This document shows, in pieces, positions 24,319-31,445 of a DNA stretch of 32,634 nt. The DNA comes from an uncultured bacterium. Lineage in GTDB: Bacteria; Patescibacteriota; Minisyncoccia; Phycocordibacterales; PALSA-1337. Each line of letters starts with the position of its first letter. The stretch's first letter is position 1. The DNA is taken from positions 1 to 32,634 of the forward strand of contig CAIUUK010000052.1 of assembly GCA_903902315.1 (NCBI GenBank), read 5' to 3'. Made by a program: the position numbers and the translations under genes. The notes under the pieces are model-generated. The model searched no databases. It had not been told where the DNA came from and saw only the letters and a program-made list of their open reading frames with translations.

Positions 24319-25080
24319 TTATTGGGTTGATGTCGAGGCTGGTAGTAACGACTGCCAATTGCAATTCTTGCCTATAGCCATCTGCTCGTATTGATTCGTT
24401 GGATTCCAAGAGTATGTTCCGCGGAAATGAGCAAATATTTTGCAGTATTGGCTATCAGGGAGATTCGCGAGCTCGGGATTCTGCGCCTCTTGAGCAACAG
24501 TCGGATCGTCGAAAATCATGACATCGAACCACTTATCACTATGCTCCTTACGAAGCTGCTGAACGGCCGATAGGATCATTTTTACCTGAGGATCATTAAG
24601 AGGAGTATATTCATCCGGTGACAAACTCTCGGAATAGCCCAGCTCCTGATTCCATTCCCTTTGAATCGTAAGCGCAGGCGCATCGCTGCCTGTGGTGGTC
24701 GAATTATTTACCATATACAGGGATATAACCATCGGCAATTCATCAGGAGAAATCGCAGTGTCGGTGGTGTTTTGCGTGGCAACAGCCGGCTGTGGTTGTG
24801 GGCTATCGTTACTTACTATCGCGATTGGAGACGTTGACCTCGCCGAGACGGCAATGCCAAAGATAACGACGAGCACAACACCGGTAATGGTCCGGGTCAT
24901 GCGTGACAACGAGACGTTCCACTTCTGCTTAATGAATGATGTAACGCCCGGAAGAATGAGAGCGGCTATGAGAATGAAAAGAATTCCGATGATAGGGTCC
25001 GAAAATATGCTGACAATCCCGATCAAAAGGACAAGTAATCCGATGATCCATCCGAGAAGTTTATATAAATTGTTGCTCAT
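24319..25080 (-). CDS. Membrane protein with extracytoplasmic domain
   Basis: The protein has 253 aa from MSNNLYKLLGW (ORF track start is 10 codons upstream; neither has a Shine-Dalgarno). Two membrane segments (about residues 6-25 and 30-45) form the same module as the next gene (ALILPGVTSFIKQKWNVSLS). A third hydrophobic segment (about 60-80, GVVLVVIFGIAVSA) precedes a Ser/Thr/Pro linker and a 150-residue domain with two cysteines (YCKIFAHFRGTYSW, KNCNWQSLLP). The C-terminal domain is probably outside the membrane. I do not recognise it. It is first in the membrane-membrane-YidD-nuclease block. Confidence 0.7.
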   Translation of the reverse strand: MSNNLYKLLGWIIGLLVLLIGIVSIFSDPIIGILFILIAALILPGVTSFIKQKWNVSLSRMTRTITGVVLVVIFGIAVSARSTSPIAIVSNDSPQPQPAVATQNTTDTAISPDELPMVISLYMVNNSTTTGSDAPALTIQREWNQELGYSESLSPDEYTPLNDPQVKMILSAVQQLRKEHSDKWFDVMIFDDPTVAQEAQNPELANLPDSQYCKIFAHFRGTYSWNPTNQYEQMAIGKNCNWQSLLPASTSTQ

Positions 25081-25122
25081 GATGATTATCTGATTTTGAT
25101 AAATCCCCATGAAGTGAGATAT

Positions 25123-25223
25123 AAGAAACCCACCACATGGGTGAGGACTTGCGCCCTCCGCGCCGGTTTCCCGACGTGGCTGATCAGAGCAACCCCATAT
25201 GATGGGTTTCTTACTCTGATCAG
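25123..25223. promoter_or_regulatory. Overlapping inverted repeats, possible RNA switch or operator
   Basis: AAGAAACCCACCACATGGG (25123-25141) pairs with CCCATATGATGGGTTTCTT (25194-25212) with 17 of 19 matches. A second pair, CTGATCAGAG (25180-25189) and CTCTGATCAG (25214-25223), straddles the second arm of the first, so both cannot form as simple nested hairpins. It lies between divergent genes and holds no ORF. Confidence 0.45.
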
Positions 25224-25312
25224 ACTCCTTTCGCCATGCCCAGCAACGCTGAGTTTAGGCTACTTCAAAAAATATTCAGTTGTATAAAATACTATACCAT
25301 AAAATTTACCGA

Positions 25313-25331
25313 TTGCACAAAGAAGTGCACA
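25313..25331. promoter_or_regulatory. Short inverted repeat upstream of wHTH gene
   Basis: TGCAC-AAAGAA-GTGCA lies about 75 nt before the ATG at 25406 and could be an operator for that gene's own product. Tentative. Confidence 0.25.
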
Positions 25332-25405
25332 ATGCATAATACAATAATGCCCTTGTTAAAAATCTATTGGGGCGTAGACTGAAAGTAAAATTACACGATA
25401 TTACT

Positions 25406-26368
25406 ATGACTACCCACGACCAATTTATTGGCGACATGTGGTGGCTGTTACAAGCTATCAAGAAAGAGACTCTCTCTACTCCTAACGAGATCGAATTTTC
25501 GGTGCGGACTGGCAACGATGGCAGTCCATCAGCAGCGACGCAATGCAATATGCTTCGTCGGTTGAGGGGTTGGTATCTTCTTGATTTTGAAGGACAAGCG
25601 ACGCTTGATGATTTGGACAAGCCCATGAATTTACACTTATCCATCGATACCAAGAAATTCAATGACATATACATTCTTTTTGAGAATGGTCTCAAACTGA
25701 ACATTGCAGGCTCCGAACTCTACGACCTTGCCAATCGATGGGTACGGCCGTTGAGCTATTCTGATAAAAAATCTTTCGAGGCATGGGAGATCATACGCGG
25801 CAAAGTCAAACCAACAAAGTATTTTCGAACCAAAAATGGATTGCCAACCAAACCGATAGTGATATTGCCTGAAGGTGCAAACTGGGAAGATATTGAAATC
25901 AGATTTAAAAATCTTTTCGATATTGACATATCTTTCCGTGAAAAACCTGTCAAATCGACTAACCATCAGGAACTTATGTTTTATAAAAGTAAGACGAGGG
26001 AAAAAGACCCCGACCGACAATGGAAACTACTCCACCTGCTTGCTTCAATCTACACGCTGTCAGCACAACAAAAACTGACCCTGCCACCAGCAACGATTAA
26101 AGACCTCGTTCCCGGGTTCAGCAAGAATGCTGGCGCATTGCAGACTATAAAGAAAAAACTTTCACAACATTTGCAAGTGATTTTCGGGATTAAAAATGAC
26201 CCATTCGAGGAGTATAAAAATGTCTGCTATTACAGAACAAAATTCAAGCTTGTTACCACCGACCTACCTAACGAAAAACTGCACGAATTCGGCCAGAGCC
26301 TTGACGATACCCAAACATATGGCGATCATAATGGCGAACAAGAAGATCCTGAGGATACTATAGGATAG
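25406..26368 (+). CDS. Putative winged-helix DNA-binding protein
   Basis: The protein has 320 aa from ATG 25406 (MTTHDQFIGDMWW). The ORF track starts 13 codons earlier at a TTG. The N-terminal 110 residues look alpha/beta (EIEFSVRTGND, LHLSIDTKKFNDIYILFENG). The middle opens EGANWEDIEIRF. The C-terminal part (about 205-295) has a helix-turn-helix look: RQWKLLHLLASIYTLS, KDLVPGFSKNAGALQTIKKKLSQHLQVIF, then YRTKFKLV strands, like the winged-helix effector domain of response regulators. I recall proteins of this layout from CPR mobile elements. A role as element regulator is inference. It ends with an acidic tail and a strong terminator. Confidence 0.55.
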   Translation: MTTHDQFIGDMWWLLQAIKKETLSTPNEIEFSVRTGNDGSPSAATQCNMLRRLRGWYLLDFEGQATLDDLDKPMNLHLSIDTKKFNDIYILFENGLKLNIAGSELYDLANRWVRPLSYSDKKSFEAWEIIRGKVKPTKYFRTKNGLPTKPIVILPEGANWEDIEIRFKNLFDIDISFREKPVKSTNHQELMFYKSKTREKDPDRQWKLLHLLASIYTLSAQQKLTLPPATIKDLVPGFSKNAGALQTIKKKLSQHLQVIFGIKNDPFEEYKNVCYYRTKFKLVTTDLPNEKLHEFGQSLDDTQTYGDHNGEQEDPEDTIG

Positions 26369-26396
26369 TCAACTACTTGTAGTATATTCCTCCGCA

Positions 26397-26423
26397 GCCC
26401 ACTGAAAGTCAGTGGGCATTTTT
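26397..26423 (+). terminator. Terminator after wHTH gene
   Basis: GCCCACTGA-AAG-TCAGTGGGC is followed by ATTTTTCG. Confidence 0.85.
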
Positions 26424-26472
26424 CGTGTCAGGTAACTAAAAACCCTTGAAAATCCTCGAGTAAATTAGCGCC

Positions 26473-26486
26473 GCTGAACGTTCAGC
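26473..26486. promoter_or_regulatory. Perfect 14-bp palindrome, possible operator
   Basis: GCTGAACGTTCAGC lies 42 nt before the DUF5659-like gene, in the only gap between the terminator and the backbone genes. Confidence 0.35.
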
Positions 26487-26528
26487 ATTAATAAGTAAAG
26501 GTCGTAGTCATATTAGCCAATATTAATT

Positions 26529-26813
26529 ATGATAAAAAAATTACACAAGAAAACAGAATACGTTCCAGCTGAAACTGACCATGAACATTTTCAGAGCCAT
26601 GATCTCGGACTCGTGGCGTTTTTGCTCTGTGCCGGTTACGAGATGGAGATAATGGATAAGTCGGTCCGCAACAAGGTCCTCTTCATTCTGAAGCGCGGTG
26701 ACGGCATCGACGAGGCTACAAAAAATTATTGGAACTTCAAGGCTTCAGTTGACCCTCAAAGCTACTTCAACCAAATGAAGCGATTGAAGAATGAAATCTT
26801 CAGCTGCGATTGA
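26529..26813 (+). CDS. DUF5659-like small protein
   Basis: The protein has 94 aa. Landmarks are FQSHDLGLVAFLLCAGYEM, VLFILKRGDGIDEAT, YWNFKASVDPQSYFNQMKRLKNEIFS. This layout (S.DL.LaAfL...Gy, a beta hairpin with F.F, then YFN.iK.LKN.I) corresponds to my memory of DUF5659, a small domain common in Patescibacteria. No activity is known to me. It opens the plus-strand backbone of the element, just upstream of the ATPase gene. Confidence 0.65.
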   Translation: MIKKLHKKTEYVPAETDHEHFQSHDLGLVAFLLCAGYEMEIMDKSVRNKVLFILKRGDGIDEATKNYWNFKASVDPQSYFNQMKRLKNEIFSCD

Positions 26814-26844
26814 ACACCTTAGCAAATACTAAAAAATATTACCC

Positions 26845-26850
26845 TATATT
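26845..26850 (+). promoter_or_regulatory. -10 box of RepA-like ATPase gene
   Basis: TATATT ends 6 nt before the ATG at 26857, the leaderless spacing seen for several chromosomal genes here. Confidence 0.3.
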
Positions 26851-26856
26851 ACACAT

Positions 26857-28224
26857 ATGAAAGAAAAAATCTTCAATTTATTCAAGAAAAATAATATCCC
26901 GTTCGAATTCTTAGACAACGACTTTGCCATTGTATGCCCATTCAGGCCGGACATGGATGGTAACAGCAATTATCTCGCAACTTTCCAAATGAATAGTGAG
27001 ACTGGCAGAGGATCATGTGCCTATTGTAGCGAATCCGCCGATTTTGACGAGATTCTGAAGCTGTTGAACATAAGTGAGGGTACTTCACCTTCGGCCGAGA
27101 AAAAACGCACGTTCGAGCAAATTTCGCCTCGGACAGGCATTTCTTTATCAGATAAAGTGATTGCAATACCAAAATTACATGAAAGCATTTTACAGACATG
27201 GACAATGGGTGACATCCTAACCCACGACTTCGGCACAGAAGAATGGCTGGTTGAATCACTTATCCCAAGCCAAGGCATGATGATACTCTCCGGAAGTCCA
27301 GGAGACTTCAAGACGTGGGTAACTATCCATATAGCCCTCTGTGTTTCTCGTGGCACTTCTGTATTCGGGAGATTCAAAACTGAACAAGGAAACGTCCTCG
27401 TTATCGATGAAGAAGATAATCTCCGTGATCTGAAAAAACGCCTGGGATTACTTGGGGCCAAAGGCACCGATAATGTCCATTACCTTTCGCAAAACAACAT
27501 CAAGGTCGATGACGAAAAAAGTCGCGATGCTATTCTAAAAATAGTCAAAGAAAAAAATGTAAAACTCCTCATCATTGATTCTCTCGTCCGAGTACATCGT
27601 CAGGACGAGAACGACGCCAAAGGTATGGCCAAAGTCTTCAGTAGTCTCCAGGAAATAATAAAGGCTGGCGCATCTATTCTTTTCACTCACCACCACAGGA
27701 AACAAATGGGGTTCGGTCCTAACAATCCAGCACAAAGCATGCGTGGTTCTTCCGACATTCTGGCTGCCGTTGACTGTCATGTCACCATTGAGAAAAAGAG
27801 GGACGAAGATAATCGTCTTATCCTTCGACAAACAAAACTGCGACAAGCTGAAACATTAGCACCGTTCGAGATAAATATAATTAAGAGTGAATTTGGTCCA
27901 TCTGGTTTTGAATACGCAGGTGGTCACGATGAAAAAAGGAAAAAAGCTGAGGAAGTTTCTAAAGCTGTAATTTCTGTACTTGCCGAAGATATTAAAAGCC
28001 GAATGGAAATCCATGAGGCTTTAGGTAATGAATTTGGTAAAACAGCTATAGACAACGGAATTAAAATAGCAGAAGAAGCTGGTGAGATAAAACGTGTGCC
28101 AAAGGTTGAGCTTTCATCTGAAAATAACCATAAGGCCTTCTATCGACTCTCAGCCACCAACAAGCTTCCTGCTTCCCAACCACATATAGATGCAGAAAGT
28201 CAGGAAGATAATTTATCAGCATAA
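26857..28224 (+). CDS. RepA-like AAA ATPase with degenerate primase-type zinc finger
   Basis: The protein has 455 aa. Residues about 28-75 resemble a CHC2 primase zinc finger: VCPFRP, then FQMNSETGRGSCAYCSE. The usual His is replaced by Arg, so metal binding may be changed. The ATPase core follows: Walker A SGSPGDFKTW, VLVIDEEDN, Walker B KLLIIDSLVR and an ILFTHHHRK sensor segment, the pattern of RepA/AAA_25 hexameric helicases. A C-terminal winged-helix-like part (RMEIHEALGNEFGKTAIDNGIKIAEEAGEI) ends the chain. It probably acts in replication or maintenance of the element in a free form; this is inference from the family. Confidence 0.85.
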   Translation: MKEKIFNLFKKNNIPFEFLDNDFAIVCPFRPDMDGNSNYLATFQMNSETGRGSCAYCSESADFDEILKLLNISEGTSPSAEKKRTFEQISPRTGISLSDKVIAIPKLHESILQTWTMGDILTHDFGTEEWLVESLIPSQGMMILSGSPGDFKTWVTIHIALCVSRGTSVFGRFKTEQGNVLVIDEEDNLRDLKKRLGLLGAKGTDNVHYLSQNNIKVDDEKSRDAILKIVKEKNVKLLIIDSLVRVHRQDENDAKGMAKVFSSLQEIIKAGASILFTHHHRKQMGFGPNNPAQSMRGSSDILAAVDCHVTIEKKRDEDNRLILRQTKLRQAETLAPFEINIIKSEFGPSGFEYAGGHDEKRKKAEEVSKAVISVLAEDIKSRMEIHEALGNEFGKTAIDNGIKIAEEAGEIKRVPKVELSSENNHKAFYRLSATNKLPASQPHIDAESQEDNLSA

Positions 28225-28230
28225 TTCTTC

Positions 28231-28261
28231 TTCCTAATTTCCTAAAATACATAATTAGGAA
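28231..28261. repeat. Intergenic inverted repeat
   Basis: TTCCTAATT and AATTAGGAA are separated by 13 nt between the ATPase and the next gene. There is no T tract, so it is not a classical terminator; it may be an operator or an mRNA hairpin. Confidence 0.5.
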
Positions 28262-28280
28262 ACAGGAAGCTACCACTAAA

Positions 28281-28943
28281 ATGACAGAAATTCTCCCAAA
28301 CAATACACCTGATAATAAGAAAGACGTAGTGACTAAACCACTGACTCCAAAAGAGAAAGCTATAGCCCTTCTCAAGAAATACTTCCCTGGTATGAGGCAT
28401 CCAGCCATCAAAGATGATCCGGATTATGTGTTCAAGACGGTTCTAAAAAATCTTAGTAATCTTCCTGACGATATCGACACAAATTCGACTGTCGAAAGTT
28501 ACATTCACGGTGAGTTATACGACCTACTCATGGCTACCGGCGTGGGGACACAGTTTGCCTCTGCCAGGGCGGTCCCATACCGCTACAAAGCTCTATTCAT
28601 CAGCTTTACACGCCAACTCATAGAAGAATACAAATGTGATGGATCGAGCCAGATTGCCGTTGCAGAGATGGCTGCCAGTGCTTACGTTCGAGCTATCAAG
28701 ATTCAGGGAGAAATGGTGAGTATGCCTTCCCAAATCGACCTCATGACTCCTGAGTCAAATAGATATTACTCAATATTGAGCAAAGACCTTGATCGTGCAG
28801 AGCGCCATTTTATAACAGCAGTAGGAATGCTCAAACATATGAATACTCCGCAAGTTTCAGTAAAGATAAATACCCAGAATGCATTCATCGCAGATAAGCA
28901 GCAGTTCAATAAAATTGACGATAAAAACAATGAAGCCAAATGA
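28281..28943 (+). CDS. Hypothetical element protein
   Basis: The protein has 220 aa, soluble and mostly helical. Landmarks are LTPKEKAIALLKKYFPGMRHP near the N-terminus, VPYRYKALFISFTRQLIEEY, IAVAEMAASAYVRAIKIQGEM and, near the C-terminus, LDRAERHFITAVGMLKHM. The C-terminal FIADKQQFNK is reminiscent of small terminase or replication accessory proteins, but this is weak. I do not recognise a family. Its stop overlaps the next start by 14 nt, so it belongs to the backbone operon that ends in the recombinase. Confidence 0.65.
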   Translation: MTEILPNNTPDNKKDVVTKPLTPKEKAIALLKKYFPGMRHPAIKDDPDYVFKTVLKNLSNLPDDIDTNSTVESYIHGELYDLLMATGVGTQFASARAVPYRYKALFISFTRQLIEEYKCDGSSQIAVAEMAASAYVRAIKIQGEMVSMPSQIDLMTPESNRYYSILSKDLDRAERHFITAVGMLKHMNTPQVSVKINTQNAFIADKQQFNKIDDKNNEAK

Positions 28944-29250
28944 TTTCGGAAAAATTACGGTCGAGGACTGTCAACGCCTGCCGATAACAGCATGCTTAAA
29001 GGCGTTCCAAACGCAGATGAAAATGGCTTTTCTTAAATCAAGTCTCGAGACTGCTGGTATCAAGATTGGCCTTGCAACGACAGAAACAGGCTTCGGTGGT
29101 GTCAGGTACTGGTTTATCTGTCCAGGGTGCGGAAAACGAATAGGGGTCATTCTGATTCATCCAATGACAGGAAAAATCGGCTGCCGAAAATGTATTGAGG
29201 TCGAGTACAGAGGCAAACGATTCAAGGGCATGATTGAAGATTCGATGTAA
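28930..29250 (+). CDS. Small zinc-ribbon protein
   Basis: The protein has 106 aa from ATG 28930 (MKPNDFGKITVEDC). The ORF track starts 17 codons upstream, inside the previous gene. Residues about 61-90 hold a zinc ribbon: WFICPGCGKR, a hairpin, then GCRKC. The N-terminal half is helical (LKAFQTQMKMAFLKSSLE). Such small ribbons often bind nucleic acid or protein partners. It may aid the recombinase, but only its position suggests that. Confidence 0.65.
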   Translation: MKPNDFGKITVEDCQRLPITACLKAFQTQMKMAFLKSSLETAGIKIGLATTETGFGGVRYWFICPGCGKRIGVILIHPMTGKIGCRKCIEVEYRGKRFKGMIEDSM

Positions 29251-29255
29251 ACATT

Positions 29256-29510
29256 ATGATAAATTCGTCCTCAAATCTCAATAAGATTAAAAACCAGAGA
29301 TATTATGATCTGGGGACAAATTTCACGTATGAAGACTGTACGACAAGGAATGACAAAGTCAGTGAAGTAACTAACTACCATTTCAGCCAAGATACGATAG
29401 AATCACTACGTGAGCTCGGAAGTGTTATTATACAAATACGAAAACGACTCACTACGGAGGGATATACTATTGCCGATGGTAAAATAGTCAAACTCAACAG
29501 TATTAAATGA
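29256..29510 (+). CDS. Small protein upstream of recombinase
   Basis: The protein has 84 aa. The first half is polar and poorly structured, the second half is helical (DTIESLRELGSVIIQIRKRL) then a short hairpin (GYTIADGKIVKLNS). It starts 5 nt after the zinc-ribbon stop. Its TGA overlaps the first possible recombinase ATG (ATGA). I know no family; a recombination directionality factor would be expected about here, but nothing in the sequence proves it. Confidence 0.55.
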   Translation: MINSSSNLNKIKNQRYYDLGTNFTYEDCTTRNDKVSEVTNYHFSQDTIESLRELGSVIIQIRKRLTTEGYTIADGKIVKLNSIK

Positions 29511-29545
29511 CAATGAAAACTATTGATAAAAATGGAGAGAAAATA

Positions 29546-31351
29546 ATGGCTGAAATTCAAAGCGGTAAATACCGCGAGCACTATTTGATTTACAATCGTA
29601 AAAGTACAGACGACACTGATAACCAAAAAAACTCAATAAAGTACCAAAGGACAGAGAATACACGTTTTGCGTTTCGCGAACATCTTCCAATTGCCACACT
29701 TAACCTCGAAGGATTTGCTACAAATGGCATAATTTCAGAACGACATTCAGGTTTTAAAGAAAGAGGTGAACTGACCTTTGGTGAAGGCAACAAGGTCCAA
29801 TATAGTGTCGATCGACCGAAATATTATCAACTCGCACAATTATTAAGTCAGAAGTACTTCAAAGGTGCTATATTTCTCTGCTGGGATCGAGCAAGTAGAA
29901 ATAAAGGTGACGATACAATCCTTCGTAAACTCATGAAGGCAGGGGTTGATATCCGCTTCACACTCGCTCAATATGACAAGACAAGTGCCGGAGAACTACA
30001 TATGGACATTGATGGCATGTTCTCTGAGCACCACTCACGAGTTACTCGCGAAAAAGTAACATTAACCATACGTAATAGTCGATCACGTGGGCTGTGTACT
30101 AACAGAGCACCGGTCGGATATCTCAATCTCGGTACTATGGATCATAAACCGTTTGATCCTAAACGAGCTCCTATAATAAGAAAACTTTTTGAAATCGCTG
30201 CAACTGGTGATTGGAGTCTGGCAGATCTCGCTCGTTGGGCTATTGAACAAGGTTTTACCATGCCACCAATGCGCCGTCGCCGAACACAAGATGAAATATT
30301 AGCTGAGGAAGAAGACGACATACGTCTAAATATCGAACCTATTGAACGTCTTCCAACTTTCACTTCTATTCATAAGATACTCACAAATCCATATTATAAA
30401 GCCCTTGTACCTGATGAGAATGGTAATTTAATACGAAGCACGAGCCACGAAGCAATGGTCCCAGATGAATTATTTGATAGGGTCCAAAGACAATTAGCAA
30501 AGAAAAATAAAAGTGCTCATTATGCAGAATTTTTGGACCATCCACTTCGTGGTATCGTAAATTGTGCTGAATGTACAAGAGCATTTACACCTTATCCTAA
30601 AAAAGGAACGATGTATTTTGGATCACGATGTAGATCTGGATGTACTAATAAACTTAAAAGCTTCAACTTTGATTTTATCGAAAAGAAAGTTGGGGTCTTA
30701 ATTGAAAGTCTCTCCTTTACAAAAGATGAAATTGCCGAAATTGATGCACGTGCAAGTACTGATATAGCCCTCTTGGATCAAAAACGTATTAGTCAATTGG
30801 AAATTAACGAGCGAAGAAAGAAAAAAATACGTGAAGATCTAAGTTATTTAGGTACTAACAGACTTATGCTACTTAAGACAGGCGCTTATACACCAGAGAA
30901 GCTCGTAGCAGAAGAGGCTACACTTAATCTGGAACTTACCTCTCTATGTGAAGCAGAAGTGACATCTGATGTCTCAATGCGAGAAACAATCAAAGATGTA
31001 GTAAAACTTTCCGAACTGCTAAAAGATGCCCTACCTTGGTACTCTATTGCAAAACCCGAAGAAAAAGACCTGATGATACGAGTTATCTTTTCCGAACTCA
31101 GCATATCTGAAAATTCGATGCGGTATAAGTGTAAAAAAGGATTTCAAGCTCTCTCGAGCCGTTTCATCCCCTATGGTGACCAACGACAGGACATACCTCG
31201 AACTTGGGATAGAATTCTGGATACACTGTCAGCATTAAATAGCCAGGATTTGTTGCCTGATTTATCGCTCATTGATGATATTAGTAAACGCCGGGACGTA
31301 ACAGATCCGATGAAGGACGGTCGTGATGATGGTAGCGCGGCGGTGAAATGA
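29546..31351 (+). CDS. Large serine recombinase (integrase)
   Basis: The protein has 601 aa from ATG 29546, chosen because GGAGAG lies 6 nt upstream, one of the few Shine-Dalgarno sites here; an ATG 13 codons earlier (29507) is coupled to the previous stop. The resolvase domain shows YLIYNRKST with the catalytic Ser, and FLCWDRASRNKGD with the active-site arginines. The recombinase domain has NRAPVGYLN and a LADLARWAIEQGF helix. A zinc ribbon (GIVNCAECTRAF, SRCRSGC) precedes a long coiled coil (about 390-460) typical of large serine integrases. The C-terminus QDIPRTWDRILDTLSALNS matches the remnant at the left end. It should catalyse integration and excision of the element. Confidence 0.93.
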   Translation: MAEIQSGKYREHYLIYNRKSTDDTDNQKNSIKYQRTENTRFAFREHLPIATLNLEGFATNGIISERHSGFKERGELTFGEGNKVQYSVDRPKYYQLAQLLSQKYFKGAIFLCWDRASRNKGDDTILRKLMKAGVDIRFTLAQYDKTSAGELHMDIDGMFSEHHSRVTREKVTLTIRNSRSRGLCTNRAPVGYLNLGTMDHKPFDPKRAPIIRKLFEIAATGDWSLADLARWAIEQGFTMPPMRRRRTQDEILAEEEDDIRLNIEPIERLPTFTSIHKILTNPYYKALVPDENGNLIRSTSHEAMVPDELFDRVQRQLAKKNKSAHYAEFLDHPLRGIVNCAECTRAFTPYPKKGTMYFGSRCRSGCTNKLKSFNFDFIEKKVGVLIESLSFTKDEIAEIDARASTDIALLDQKRISQLEINERRKKKIREDLSYLGTNRLMLLKTGAYTPEKLVAEEATLNLELTSLCEAEVTSDVSMRETIKDVVKLSELLKDALPWYSIAKPEEKDLMIRVIFSELSISENSMRYKCKKGFQALSSRFIPYGDQRQDIPRTWDRILDTLSALNSQDLLPDLSLIDDISKRRDVTDPMKDGRDDGSAAVK

Positions 31352-31370
31352 GAGTAGGTGTGTAGATATG

Positions 31371-31399
31371 ACAGATTTGGCATATATGCTGGAATCTGT
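31371..31399. repeat. Imperfect palindrome after recombinase, candidate att site
   Basis: ACAGATT-tg-GCATATATGC-tgg-AATCTGT spans 29 bp, 19 nt after the recombinase stop. Its centre GCATATATGC is a perfect palindrome. Serine integrase sites are imperfect inverted repeats of about 40-50 bp with a short central crossover, so this is a candidate. A different palindrome (TTGCCAGAATGGCAA) lies 28 nt after the recombinase remnant at the left end. Confidence 0.45.
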
Positions 31400-31445
31400 C
31401 CCAGAGGATTATCTTGCCGTTACGAATGATATATCCTTACCAGGG

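Larger units (their letters stand above)
18455..31400. mobile_element. Integrative element with large serine recombinase
   Basis: The right end carries an intact large serine recombinase. The left end carries a sequence about 80% identical to the 3' part of that same gene. Between them lie a RepA-like ATPase, small zinc-ribbon and DUF5659-like proteins and cargo genes unlike the flanking housekeeping genes. Exact ends are not determined. The left limit is put where recombinase homology begins, and the right limit just past the palindrome after the recombinase. Since the two recombinase tails differ mainly at synonymous positions, they come from two related elements rather than one recent duplication. 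Confidence 0.6.

Noticed and set aside
25306-26020. Overlapping minus-strand ORFs of 132 and 127 aa
   Set aside because: They are shadows of the wHTH-like gene, which has the better composition and a terminator.
27021-27846. Minus-strand ORFs of 148 and 103 aa
   Set aside because: They are antisense to the RepA-like ATPase core with intact Walker motifs.
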